Shown piece by piece: positions 34,580 to 45,351 of a DNA stretch of 64,000 nt. Numbering within the stretch: the first letter of the stretch is position 1; the number at the start of each line of letters is the position of its first letter. The translations under genes and the position numbers were made by a program. The notes under the pieces were generated by a model. That model worked only from the letters and a program-made list of their open reading frames with translations, made no database searches and was not told the origin of the DNA. Location of the stretch: contig JAZBRS010000035.1 of NCBI GenBank assembly GCA_037176725.1, positions 44,030,001-44,094,000 on the forward strand, given 5' to 3'. This stretch comes from Posidonia oceanica. Taxonomy: Eukaryota; Streptophyta; Magnoliopsida; Alismatales; Posidoniaceae.

Positions 34580-35160
34580 GCAAGGGACTCAGCTGAGGGC
34601 GATCAGCTGAGGACTCAGCTGGGGATGACCAGCCGAGAAGAGTGTCAGGTTGACGGACCTTTCGCCGAGCAGTTTGGGGTGCCAGCCCGTAGAGATAATG
34701 ATCCAGCTGGGGGCGACCAACTGGGGACTCGACTGGGGATGACCAGTCGAGAAGAGCGCCAGGTTGACGGACCTTTCGCCGAGCAGTTTGGGGTGCCAGC
34801 CTGCAGAGATAATGATCCAGCTGGGGGCGACCAACTGGGGACTCGACTGGGGATGACCAGCCGAGAAGAGTGTCAGGTTGACGGACCTTTCGCCGAGCAG
34901 TTTGGGGTGCCAGCCTGCAGAGATAATGATCCAGCTGGGGGCGACCAACTGGGGACTCGACTGGGGATGATCAGTCGAGAAGAGTGTCAGGTTGACGGAC
35001 CTTTCGCCGAGCAGTTTGGGGTGCCAGCCCGCAGAGGTAATGATCCAGCTGGGGGCGACCAACTGGGGACTCGACTGGGGATGACCAGTCAAGAAGAGTG
35101 TCAGGTTGACGGACCTTTTGCCGAGTAGTTTGGGGTGCCAGCCCGCAGAGAACTCAGCTG
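34580..35160 (-). repeat. Element B 114-bp tandem repeat, about 5 copies
   Basis: The marker GTTGACGG occurs at 34649, 34763, 34877, 34991 and 35105, exactly 114 bp apart. Each unit holds a 9-bp hairpin such as CTCGACTGG-GGATGA-CCAGTCGAG, a second stem CCAGCTGG/CCAACTGG, and a GGGTGCCAGCC module related to sequences at 60930-61250 of element D. Both strands are open over several units because 114 is a multiple of three; I do not take this as a gene because A and D lack the frame. Confidence 0.9.
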
Positions 35161-35729
35161 GGGATGATCAGCTGGGGATGATACCATAGGGCGGCCAAAA
35201 GATGCCCCTGGTATCAGGATGATACCAGGGCATGGCCGATGCGCCCCTGGCATCAGGATGCAAAGATAGATAAGCGAGTGGATGGATGATAGGTTGACGA
35301 ACCCATCGCCGAGCAGTTTAGGGTGCCAGCCCGCAAGGGACTCAGCTGAGGATGAACAGCTGAGGAGGATGACAGGTTGACGGACCTTTCGCCGGGCAGT
35401 TTGGGGTGCCAGCCCGCAAGGGACAGCGGTCCAGCCGGGGATGACCAGCTGGGGACGCTGGACGGCGGAGCTTGGTGTCGCAGGCCTGCAGATGCTCTGG
35501 GCTCCGGATTGGGTGCTGAGGGCTTCGCCGCGTTGAGATGTCTGCAAGTCTGATTAGAGGGCCTAAGATAATGATGATGATGATATGCAATGCAGCAAAG
35601 AGTCTTGATGTGCAAACAGAAAGCAGAAACAGTTTCCATTGATATGATCTTGATAAGTACAATGCCTGCGGCAGGCCAGAAATGTACAGCACAATTTGAA
35701 AGAAGACCAGATGATGGTCGCACAAGGGC
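35161..35729 (-). other. Element B 3' UTR next to DUF7745-like ORF, with hairpin block copy 2
   Basis: Contains a second long hairpin with arms CCCTGGTATC (35206-35215) and GATACCAGGG (35221-35230), then partial copies of the 114-bp unit at about 35293 and 35367. No conserved frame is seen. Confidence 0.6.
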
Positions 35730-36857
35730 CTAGTCAACCCGGGCCTTCTTTGGCTGCCTGGAGTCGGGGAATAGGGGGCCGCCTGGCGGGACTTCAGTGA
35801 TTGGCCAGAGCTGTCGGACTTCGGCTTCATAATCAGGAGTGCATCCTGTGCCTCTCACAGCTGCAATGTCTGTAGATTGGACCCCGTGCTGCATCAGACT
35901 AGCAAGCTTCTTGGTTGGGGCAGTGGTGCTGAGAGGATAAGTCTGTAGAAGCTCGGGCGCTGTACTGTCAATGAAGGCGCCCTGCCGGAAGCCGAACTGG
36001 CGCATGACCCTGATTGGATGGTACTCTACGCCTGCTGTGAAGCCTGGAAGAATGATCAGCCGCGTGTCACGCGCGCTGAAGAAGATTGTGAATGGCTCTG
36101 CTGCAGAGGGGACGATGCGCCAGAGCACAGCGTCGTCAGTCAGTGCTGACAGCCTCTCGTACTCTTCTTTGACGCTCTTGTCTGCTCTGGTACGGGCGCT
36201 GCTGCAGTAAGCTTCGAAAGCATGCACTTGAGGGCGCAGAAGGTCCATCTCTAAGTGCGCGGTCAGCCAGACTTGTATGAGTGCTCCGCAACCGTGGAAG
36301 TGGCGGCAGCGATGAGAAATGCGGTCCAGCCCGCGATAAGTCTCTGCCAAGACGACTGGTGCCAGGTCTATGTGCTGGGTCACCACAGCTAGTGCAATTT
36401 CCGCGACCTCGATGGCCACTGTCAGTCGGCCATGAGTAAAGATTAGTTCGCCCAGAAAGCGGATGACGAACCCTCGGAGCCACAGCTCATCTCCGAGGTC
36501 AGCACGCTTGTTCAAGATATCATCAAAGTGTGCAAGGCGAAGCATAGGCTCTGGTCCACTGGTGCAGATTAGCTTCTGTTGGCAGTCTTGAGTGGAGAGC
36601 CCAGTCAGTTGGCTCAGGACCCGGAGATATCCGTCGCGCCTCATAAAGACAACCGCCCCCATGATCTTTGAAAAGCCGCAGATCCGACGCACCTCTTCCA
36701 GTGTAGGTGTCAGCTCAGTTTTGTTGAAGCGGAAGACATGATGCGCCGGCTTCCAGAACCTTGCGGCGGCACACAGAAGGTGGCGGCTGACCTCCACATC
36801 AGCAGCCTTTAGCAGCTTGGTTGGTATACCCCACAGGCGCAACTTTTCACAGTCCAC
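35730..36857 (-). CDS. DUF7745-like (plant-mobile-domain-like) protein of element B, intact
   Basis: About 375 residues are open to TAG-type termination at 35730, and the frame stays open upstream to 36959. The start is uncertain: A and D have an ATG before G-F/Y-PTL, but B has ATA there, so B either starts further in (GTG or a later ATG) or is joined to an upstream exon by splicing. The motifs AARFWKPAHHVFRF and ELTPTLEEVRRICGF resemble the DUF7745/plant-mobile-domain family, many members of which sit in plant retrotransposons. No catalytic function is known. It lies 1.6 kb downstream of integrase on the same strand, and it is the only open long frame besides RT and gag segments in this young element. 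Confidence 0.82.
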   Translation of the reverse strand: MDCEKLRLWGIPTKLLKAADVEVSRHLLCAAARFWKPAHHVFRFNKTELTPTLEEVRRICGFSKIMGAVVFMRRDGYLRVLSQLTGLSTQDCQQKLICTSGPEPMLRLAHFDDILNKRADLGDELWLRGFVIRFLGELIFTHGRLTVAIEVAEIALAVVTQHIDLAPVVLAETYRGLDRISHRCRHFHGCGALIQVWLTAHLEMDLLRPQVHAFEAYCSSARTRADKSVKEEYERLSALTDDAVLWRIVPSAAEPFTIFFSARDTRLIILPGFTAGVEYHPIRVMRQFGFRQGAFIDSTAPELLQTYPLSTTAPTKKLASLMQHGVQSTDIAAVRGTGCTPDYEAEVRQLWPITEVPPGGPLFPDSRQPKKARVD

Positions 36858-36962
36858 TTGAGTAAGCCTGCCGATCCATTCTCGCAGGGTTTCCGAGCAA
36901 TGTGCGGGAGTCAGCAGAGTAGGAAAACCTATTATACTTGATTGCAGAAGACAGGCTGATTA

Positions 36963-37395
36963 CTGCAAGGCTTGAGGGTACCTGCTATCAATAAACAGTC
37001 AGATCTCGCAGGTATGTAATTACTGACAACAAGCAGAAACTGAGACTGAAAATGTAGTTCCAATATGCATCTAGGCAAAGTGATAACAGAACATAGCAAT
37101 TAAGCACTGATAAGCGGGGGGATTCTGCAGCAGTCTTGCGGATACGGGGGGCGAGGGTTGGCAGGAAATCTGGACCAGCGCAGCTTGAGTGTCGTCGATG
37201 TGCCTCTGCTAGGGAGAAGTACTGCCTCAGGACCTGAGCGCGTTGCAGAGCGGAGAGATCGGCGGGAGGGGAAAGGAAAGAAGGAAGATGCATGAATGCA
37301 AGATGCTAGTAATATGCTTATGAGGATGAATATTATTGGACGAATAAGTATGCTTAAATGGATGGGTATGCTTGGGTGGATGGGTATGCTTGGGT
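36963..37395 (-). other. Spacer upstream of DUF7745-like ORF, element B
   Basis: Non-coding. It includes the GCAG|GTACC junction near 36985, aligned with the same junction in A and D, and a short tandem ATGGGTATGCTTGGGTGG repeat near 37360-37410. No gene is seen. Confidence 0.4.
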
Positions 37396-37591
37396 GGATG
37401 GGTATGCTGGGGTGCCCTCAGCATACGGAGTGCTTTGGTGCCTGCTGCAGAGGAAGGGAGTGGTCCTTGACTCACTGGGCCCTACTCAGACTCTCGGCTT
37501 ATTGGTGGCGCTCCGGAACAGGTTGTTGGCATTATGCAGGTGGTGATGTGGTGAGGACAGGCTACTGGCTGCACTCTCAGGACCTACACCT
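37396..37591 (-). other. Conserved non-coding block 2 (element B)
   Basis: Counterpart of 11188-11360 in A and 57118-57300 in D. It is alignable at nucleotide level without a shared reading frame. Confidence 0.6.
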
Positions 37592-37899
37592 ATTCTTTTG
37601 ACTCTCTTTTTTTGAAAGGTTTCTCCCTCATAGGTATGCAGTCTTTCTCTGCCCCTAGCTAGGAGAAGGTATGTGTTTGCTCTTGGGAGGATGTGGTAGA
37701 CCCCTTTTCCAGGCTTGGCATGCTGGGGATCTCTAGTAAAGTATGGGGGATAACGGCGCTTGTGTTTTGTTTTTTTTTTTGGGCTACTTTTGCCTTTTTC
37801 TTCTCTTTTTTGTTTGTTTTGCTTGCTTTTCTCCTTTTTTGTTTTTGTTTTTGTTCTATCTCTTTTTCTTTTTTCTTTTTTTGCTTGATCTTTTTCCTC

Positions 37900-38285
37900 T
37901 TCTTTTTTCTTTCAGGCTTTTGCTATCCCCATTCTGGTGGCAAAAGAAGGGTGCTTGAATTGTAATGGATTTAGGCTTTGGGTCTGCTGTGTGATGGGTA
38001 GAAGGAGCAGGGTTAGACTGCACACCCCTATCTCTAGGGCCGGCTTCTGTCTTCATCTTCTGTTCCTTGGACGTGCCCAAACCTAGATGTCTATTCTCAC
38101 TTTTTTCAAGCTCAGAACCTAACATTTTTTCTCCCTCAGAGGTGTATGTCCTTGTGAGATTGGGCAGTTCACCTGTCCTTATTGGTGGTGGCTCCCTCAC
38201 TCGCTAAGACATCTAAGTAGTACCAGGTGAGGCAGGGTGACTCTTTCCAGAGCAGGCAAGCACTTCCGGTAGTCATCACCGGGCG
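37900..38285 (-). other. Conserved non-coding block 1 (element B)
   Basis: Counterpart of 11640-12010 in A. The part next to pol is alignable with 56640-56960 in D. A pyrimidine-rich stretch (37770-37920) lies between the two blocks, as in A. Downstream (38300-38410) are three copies of a GATGATGATGATTTGAAA repeat. Confidence 0.55.
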
Positions 38286-38482
38286 GAAGATGCGATGTTT
38301 GAGATGACGATGATGATTTGAAAAGAGAGGGTGCAAGAGCTGAAAGGATGATGATGATGATTTGAAAAGAAAGGGTGCAAGAGCTGAGAGGATGATGATG
38401 ATGATTTGAAAGGAGATGAAGTAAGAAGGCGAGAATGTGAATGCAAGTGGGAGAAGGGCATCTGCAACGGAGCCGCTTTCGG

Positions 38483-40420
38483 CTACTGATAGTATTTCTT
38501 CAGATAGCAGAGGTTGACGGGCTCAGACTGCTCGACCTGGTCCATATCCTCAAGAGTCACAGCGCCTCCCGAAAAGATCTGCTTGACCACGAAGGGGCCA
38601 CGTCAATTGGGTCGGAATTTCCCTCGACCGTCAGGCAAATGAATGGCGCGCAAGACAAGGTCCCCTGGTTGGAAGCTTCTGGGCTGGACCTTCTTCACGA
38701 ATGCTCTGGCCATTCGCTTTTGATAGCAGTGAGCGTTGTGCATGGCTTGCAATCTGCGCTCATCAATGAGGTTCAGTTGGACGCAGCGGTCTTCGACCCA
38801 TTCTGCTTCTTCCAACTCAGCTTCCCGCAGGATTCGCAGAGAGGGGATCTCCACTTCAACAGGTAACACCACTTCCATGCCGTACACCAGAGAGTACGGA
38901 GTGGCTCCTGTAGAGGTCCGGATTGATGTCCTGTACGCCCAGAGCGCGTACGGGAGCTTGTCGTGCCAATCCTTGTGGGTTTCTGCCATTTTCTTCAGGA
39001 TCTTGACAATGTTTTTGTTTGCAGACTCCACTGCTCTGTTCATCTGTGGCCGATAGGGCGAGGATCGATGGTGCTTGATCTTGAGACTTTGCAGGTATTC
39101 TTCGATCCTTTTGGCAATAAAGTTTGAGCCATTATCAGAGATGACAGAGTGCGGGACCCCATATCGGGCAACAATATTGTTTCTAATAAATTTTTCTGTT
39201 GCCGCAGCGGTGACTGTCCTGTAAGAGGCTGCTTCCACCCACTTGGTAAAGTAATCGATCGCTACCAGGACGTAACGATGACCATTCGAAGCAGCAGGGT
39301 GGATGGCGCCGATGACATCGATCCCCCAGGTGGAGAAAGGCCATGGCGAAGACATATTGTGCAGCTGATGTGGAGGGGCCTTGATGAAGTTTCCATGGAT
39401 CTGACAATTGTGGCATCTACGCACGAACCGGCAGCAGTCGGCTTCCATGGTCTGCCAGAAATAACCTTGCAGCATGATCTTCTTGGCCAGGAGGACGCCG
39501 TTCATGTGCGGGCCACAGGTCCCTGCATGCACATGAAGCATCAGCGTGTCAGCCTCCGATTTGTTCAGGCAGCGCAGTAGCATCTGATTGTATGACCTTC
39601 TGTACAGCTGCCCGGCCCCTAACACATACTTTGACGCCAGACGCGCCAGAGTCCTCTTGTCTGTTGCCGTGGTATCAGGAGGAAAGCTACCAGACTCCAG
39701 AAAAGACTTTATGTCTTGATACCAGGGCTGCCCCTCTGCGGGATCCGCTTCTTCTATGCTCATGCAGTATGCAGGCTGTTCAATGCGAGTGACTGATACA
39801 TCCACAGTGCTGTCTTCTGAAATGGTGAGCCAGGATGCCAGGGTTGCTAGCGCGTCTGCATACGCGTTCTTTGCTCTGTTCAGGTACGTGAAGCGGACGC
39901 TCTTGAATTTTTTCATCAGCCTCAGCAGGTGTTCGTGATACGGCACAAGCTTGGGATCTTTTGTCTTCCAGTCGCCGTTCACTTGAGAAATCACCAGCAT
40001 GGCATCGCCGTGCACATGCAGCGTCTGCGCCTCATGCTCGAGGGCGACTTTCAACCCCAGGATGCACGCTTCGTACTCTGCTTCGTTGTTTGTGCAGGTG
40101 AAAGTCAGCTTCCTTGCGAAAGGAGTCATCTGTCCTTGGGGCGTGGTCCGCACTGCGCCTACGCCTCGGCCCTTCTTGTTGACTGCACCATCAAAGTAGA
40201 GCTGCCATTCCTCTTGCTCTTCAGGATCTTTCTGCTCAGAGTCCTTCATTGCAAAGAGAATGTCTTCATCAGGAAACTGCGTCTGGAGGGGCTGGTATTC
40301 AGGCAGAGGGAGGTCAGCAAGATGGTCTGCCATTGCTTGACCCTTCATGGACTTCTGTGTGACGAAGGTGATGTCGTACTGGGACAATAGCACCTGCCAC
40401 TTAGCACATCTGCCCACCAT
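38483..40420 (-). pseudogene. pol: Archaeal-type RNase H and integrase of element B (one late stop)
   Basis: Counted from MVGRCAKWQ at 40420. RNase H: Asp77 (YFDGAV), Glu115 (AEYEA), Asp139 (VHGDAM), Asp189 (NAYADALA), all four catalytic residues present. Integrase: zinc-binding His298, His305, Cys336, Cys339; catalytic Asp368 (GIDVIG), Asp429 (ISDNGSNF), Glu465 (RAVESANK). TGA at 38603-38605 replaces the TGG of A and removes about 40 C-terminal residues; the natural end CYLKKYYQ with TAG is at 38483-38485. The frame is separated from RT by a TAG (40430-40432). Both catalytic domains look intact, so this part could still give activity if the stop is bypassed. Confidence 0.93.
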
Positions 40421-40429
40421 GGCCGGCTT

Positions 40430-41986
40430 CTAAAAGAGGAACTTGATAGGATCATGCCGGCATAAGAGCTGCACTGGGTATGCCATCAGGTAGTGCCTCA
40501 GCTTCTGTGCAGCCCAGACAAGTGACAAGTAGGTCTTCTCTAGTGTGCTGTACCTGGCTTCGCATTCATTGAACTTCTTACTCAGGTAGTAGATGGAGCG
40601 CTCCTTCCTACCAGATTCGTCATGTTGGCCCAAGACGGCGCCCATGGAATGCTGCGTGGTAGAAAGGTAGAGAAGTAAGGGTCTCCCTGGCGTAGGCGGG
40701 ACCAGGACAGGAGGCTTGATCAGCAGCTGCTTGATCTTGGCAAATGCAGCTTGACACTCCTCGCTCCAGTGAATCTGCGCATTCTTCCTCAAGAGCTTGA
40801 AGATGGGTTCACAGATGGGCGTAAGCTGTGCAATGAAGCGACTGATATATTGTAAACGCCCAAGCAGCCTTCTGACTTCTTTTTCAGTTCTAGGGGGTGG
40901 CATGTCTACGATGGCTTGTGCTTTCAACGGGTCCACCTCAATCCCCCTTTGGCTAACAATGTAGCCGAGCAATTTGCCAGAAGACACCCCGAATACACAC
41001 TTCTTGGGATTCAGGCGCAGCTTGTACTTCCGTAGACGGTCAAAGAGCTTTCTGAGACAGGCAAGATGATCCTCGGGCTCTTTGGTTTTGGCAATCATAT
41101 CGTCTACATAGACCTCCACTTCTTGGTGCATGAGGTCGTGGAATAGCGCAGTCATGGCCCTCTGATAGGTTGCACCAGCATTCTTCAGGCCGAACGGCAT
41201 GACTTGGTAGCAGAAGACCCCCCACGGGGTGATGAATGAGGTCTTTTCCATGTCCTCTTCTGCCATTTTGATCTGATTGTATCCAGAGAAGCCGTCCATG
41301 AAGGAGAGCATTTTGTGGCCCGCTGTATTGTCGACTAGGACGTCAATGTGGGGCAATGGAAAGTCGTCCTTGGGACTCGCCTTGTTCAGGTCCCTGTAGT
41401 CGATGCAGATCCGGATTCGGCCATCTTTCTTGGGCACAGGTACAATGTTTGCCAGCCATTCAGGGTAAAGAACGACCTTCAGAAAGTTGACTCCAAGCTG
41501 CTTCATTATCTCTTCTTTGATCATGAGCAGCCACTGCGGTCGCCATCTTCTTAGTTTCTGCTTTACTGGCTTGGCATCCGGATTTAAGGGCAGATTGTGC
41601 ACCACTATCTCTATGTCAAGGCCGACCATATCTTCATAACTCCAGGCGAAGACATCCGCATATTCCCTCAGGAATGTGATGAATTCAGCTCGAGCCTGGG
41701 CGGACAGCTGGGCACTGATGCAAACTTCTCTAACTTCCTCAGCTGTGCCGATGTTAACAACCTCCGTTTCTTCTTCAACATGGAGGTTGGGGCCTTCTGG
41801 GTCGTCGTCATAGGGCCGGAACTCGGGCAAAGGTTCGTCAGTCTCGTCTGTGCCCGTATCATCCTCTTCTCCATAAGCAACAAGTTCTGAGAGGATCTCT
41901 TTCTCGAAGGAAGGGCTTGTGATGTTGAAAGAGTGCATGTGTTCCGTTGCTTGGCCCTGGTGACGCTTCAGGATGGTCACGCTCAC
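40430..41986 (-). CDS. pol: Reverse transcriptase with degenerate native RNase H, element B
   Basis: A 518-residue open stretch. The N-terminal 140 residues continue the linker (acidic, EEDDTGTDETDE). RT motifs: KQKLRRWRPQ near 143, CIDYRDLNKASPKDDFPLP near 194-211, FMDGFSGYNQ with Asp231, MPFGLKN near 263, YVDD at 293-296, LGYIVSQRGIEVDP near 345. The native RNase H (about 440-510) begins LYLSTTQHSMGAVLG, with Ser where the first catalytic Asp is expected, as usual for Tat. The stretch ends at TAG 40430-40432 after HDPIKFLF, where A has CAG. The upstream frame is the same, ended by TAG 42182. Confidence 0.93.
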   Translation of the reverse strand: MSVTILKRHQGQATEHMHSFNITSPSFEKEILSELVAYGEEDDTGTDETDEPLPEFRPYDDDPEGPNLHVEEETEVVNIGTAEEVREVCISAQLSAQARAEFITFLREYADVFAWSYEDMVGLDIEIVVHNLPLNPDAKPVKQKLRRWRPQWLLMIKEEIMKQLGVNFLKVVLYPEWLANIVPVPKKDGRIRICIDYRDLNKASPKDDFPLPHIDVLVDNTAGHKMLSFMDGFSGYNQIKMAEEDMEKTSFITPWGVFCYQVMPFGLKNAGATYQRAMTALFHDLMHQEVEVYVDDMIAKTKEPEDHLACLRKLFDRLRKYKLRLNPKKCVFGVSSGKLLGYIVSQRGIEVDPLKAQAIVDMPPPRTEKEVRRLLGRLQYISRFIAQLTPICEPIFKLLRKNAQIHWSEECQAAFAKIKQLLIKPPVLVPPTPGRPLLLYLSTTQHSMGAVLGQHDESGRKERSIYYLSKKFNECEARYSTLEKTYLSLVWAAQKLRHYLMAYPVQLLCRHDPIKFLF

Positions 41987-42181
41987 TCGAGTATTCTTGT
42001 AGCCTCGGTGCGCGACCTCCGTCCCAGCAACTCCTTCTGCTGTTTGCTCTGGCCTGACTGGCTTTGCTGAGTGCTCTGCTGATTTTGCTGAGGGCTCAAC
42101 TGACTCTGCTGCTGATACTGCTGACTGCTCTGCTGACTGTGCTGTTGAGGCTGCTGAGGCATTCTGCTCTGTTGAGGCCTT

Positions 42182-44178
42182 CTACTCTGCTGCTGTTGCA
42201 TCTACTGCTGATGCTCCTCCTTCTGGGTCTTCTAGTGTGCTTGTGGAGGATACGCCGGACTGGCGACTGATCTGGTTACTGCCGCTCGATATATTACTCA
42301 GGTGAGGCATGGGTTGCACAAACCACCTAGACCCACCTTCAGGTTGAAGAGTGATGAGCTCATCTGGTTTAGGGGAGTCCGGCACTGCTGGGTCTTCTAG
42401 GACCATGATAGAAGCATGGTTCTCTTGCAGAGGAGGATCCGTAACTACGGCTTTTCCTTTCCTTTCTGCAGCTTGATGGTCCGCCAGGTCTTCTGCTATT
42501 GACTTGAGTTGTTCTTGATAAAGCAACTCTAAGTCGGACATCCAGGAATCAACCTGGGCTTCTATCGCCACTCCTTCTTCTTCGTCTGAGGGGGAGTAGA
42601 CGTAATAGGCGCCAGGGGCCTGCGGCACTGGCCCGGCTGCAAGACGGATTACTGCCCTTGGAGTCTGCATGATCTGGTTCACGGGCGCGTCCGCTGATGG
42701 CAGTTCAGATGTAGAAGGCCCAAATAGACAGACCAGCGGTGCTACTGATGGATAAGCTTCCAAGGTCACTGTGGGAGAGTAAGCAGGGGTGCTCTTTGGA
42801 GGGCTCAAGGGCCCAAAGAATGTAGTGCTCAGTTGGCCTTTTGCATCGGGCCGTGACTGAGAGAGCGCAGCCTCTGACGCCATAGGGTCTTGCCATGAGA
42901 GCTGCTGCAGGTTGTCAGGAGAATGCGAAGCGGACTGCGCCAGCTGCATTCCTGAAGATGATGCTGAGGGAGCGGGCTGGGCCATGCTGCTGACTGAGTT
43001 GATGGACTGCCCCTCCAGAGATGGGGGCAGTGGCACTGATGTGTCTGTAACCGCTGGTAGCATACTTGGTTCTGCCAGAAGGAGTGTCTCTGACTCCTGC
43101 ACTGCTGCTGACTGTTCTTGAGGAGCTGATGTGGCTGCTGAAGGATGAGAACTTGAATCTGCCATAGGGCCTGCTGAGCTGCCTGCTGTTTCTGCCAGAG
43201 GGAGAGCTAAATAAACTGACTGTGGGGCCTCTGCTCTGACCACTGTTTCTGCTGAGCTGATTGGGACTGCCTCTGTTGCATCAGACTGCTCCTCATCCGA
43301 GTAGTAGTCCTCAATACACACCCAATCCTCTGCCGGCGCTGTGGCTTGGTAATCGGTTGATCCCAGAATTCCTGCACTGGTAAAGTTAGTGAGGTCTCTG
43401 GGGATGGCTGGTGCATGATCTTTGAGCTGGAAGCAGTGAACTTCGTTGAGCTTTGGTTCGTAGCCGAGACCTTCAGACTTCCTTCGCTCCACTGCTACGA
43501 TCGGCTCCGCGATCCCTTGGCCGTGACGCCCGAGCGGCGTACCTTTTGTGTAACCCCACCTGTGACATACATTCTCGACCATTCGAAAGGGATTGCTGTG
43601 AACGGTCAAGGAGTTGACACGTTCAAGATCAAGAACGAAGTTAACTGGCTCGCACCGGTTAACGCGATATAGGGCTTCAGAAGTCTCGGGGTCAAACGGG
43701 ATAGATTGCGAAGACACGGGAGAGACTGCTTCAATCCGCTCCTTCTCAAAGTTCTCCGCCATGACAACAATGACATCATCGCCACGACGGTACTTTATCA
43801 TTCGATGGAGGGTCGAAGGAAGGACCTGATGCTTGTGGAGCCAAGGGCGCCCAAGCAGAAGATTGAAGTTGGGCTTCAAGTCGACGACATAGAATTCTAC
43901 GTCGAAGACGACCGGACCGATAGCCAGAGGGATAATCAAAATCCCTAGAGCGTCATGGTGAGTGTTGTCAAAAGCAGTCATTCCCTTCACGGCTGGCGTG
44001 ATATCCTCGGCTTTGAATCCGAGCTTGTTGCTGTACGCAAGGGGCAGACATTAAGGCCTGACCCGTTATCAACCAGTGTTAGGGGAATGCGGAAGTTTTT
44101 GAACTGCACCGTGACGAAAAGAGGCTGGTTGTGATTAATCCCCGCCGGAGGCAGCTCATCACTCGTAAAAGAGATGAC
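42182..44178 (-). pseudogene. pol: Protease and protease-RT linker of element B (frameshifted)
   Basis: The protease active site LVDNGSGLNVCP lies in the frame that follows TAG 44179-44181. A missing T near 44024 (GAGCTTG versus GAGCTTTG in A) then shifts into the frame starting KGMTAFDNTHHDAL. The fold's C-terminal motif LLGRPWLHKHQVLP follows. Beyond it comes about 450 residues of Ser/Ala/Pro-rich acidic linker with conserved islands VCIEDYYSDEEQSD, YYVYSPSDEEE and VDSWMSDLELLYQEQLKS. It ends at TAG 42182-42184, close to the equivalent TAG at 15981 in A. The linker function is unknown. Confidence 0.85.
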
Positions 44179-45345
44179 CTAGGGCTCCGCGATTAACCCA
44201 ACCATGCTCTCCAAGGCAGAAGGCTCAATGGACTGGGACACACGAGCAGCCTGGAACACGCGAAGAAAAGCCTCGCGGTGTTCAGCAGAAGTGTGGATCA
44301 AATCCCAGATGGAGATGTCGGCTTTAACCTTCTTAAACTGGGAGGTCAGGTCCGCTCTAGGTTGGCTCCTCCTAGCAGCTGGAGGGGTGATTCTAGCAGG
44401 TTCTAGAGGGGTAGTGGCAGGAGGCTGGGTTACTACAGGCTGGCTAGGGGCTTGGCTAGCTATAGGCTGATCTGGGGTTGGATCTGCTAAGGGTTGGCCC
44501 GAGGGTGGGGGTATAACAGGTTCAAGGTGAGTTGGCCTAGTTGCCGGTGCTGGGGGCCTGTAAACCCTCCCCGATCGCGTTACTTCCGCACACATTTCTG
44601 TGGCGTAGCTGTAAGGGACGCGATGGGTGTCCAGAGTCAAATTAATGACGACTGGAGCGTGTGCTGCGAGCACAGGAGGGGTTACAGGGGGACCTACAGG
44701 GTATTGAGGTCTATCTAGGGGATATGGTTGTTGGGGTGGGAAGGCTGGGGCAGGTTGAGGTCTGCCTAGAAGGTGTAGCTGAGGCCGCCCTAAAAGGTGA
44801 ATGGGAGAACTAGGCTGGGCTCTAGCAAAGAGGTGTACAGGAGATTGAGCCTGAGGGAGCACGGTGGGAGGCGCGAGAGGGCGCTCCGGCCTAGCACGCG
44901 GTCGGATCAAATGGATTCCCGACTCGGAGCCGGCAACTGCCGCGAGATAGAGACTGACTGGGAAAGGCTCGGAGATGTCAGAGATAAGATCGGAAGGGTC
45001 TACTACAGAAGTAGCGGGCCCAGAGGGAAAGACAGAGTGGACGCCTGAGGTTCCCGCCCCTCCCGGATAAGAGTGCTCCGGTAAAGGTTGGCGGACGATG
45101 CCAGAATGCGGGGGAACAGCTGGAGATGCAGATGCATGAGTGCGTGCTTGAGTGGATGCCTCGTGCGTGTCGATCACAATCGTTCCCGATTCGATCAAGT
45201 CCTGAATTGCGTTCCGCAGGGAGAAGCAATTATCCGTCGAATGCCCGACGCTTCGATGGAAATTGCAGAAGAGGTCCGGCCTAAACCAATGCGGCAGAGG
45301 GCTTGGCGGCGGACGAACCTCCGGGAACTTCAGGAGCGATGCCAC
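44179..45345 (-). pseudogene. gag: gag C-terminal part with zinc knuckle, element B
   Basis: Same frame as the upstream gag stretch, separated by TAG 45352-45354 (A has TTG). It contains the zinc-knuckle variant CNFHRSVGHSTDNC about 25 residues in, followed by a Pro/Ser-rich region and the SIWDLIHTSAEHREAFLRVF segment that precedes the protease. It stops at TAG 44179-44181, where A has CAG. Confidence 0.85.
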
Positions 45346-45351
45346 CTTTGG

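Noticed and set aside
34565..35547. Possible repeat protein with 38-residue units over the 114-bp array
   Set aside because: Unit length is a multiple of three, so both strands stay open; no start is conserved and A and D have no counterpart.
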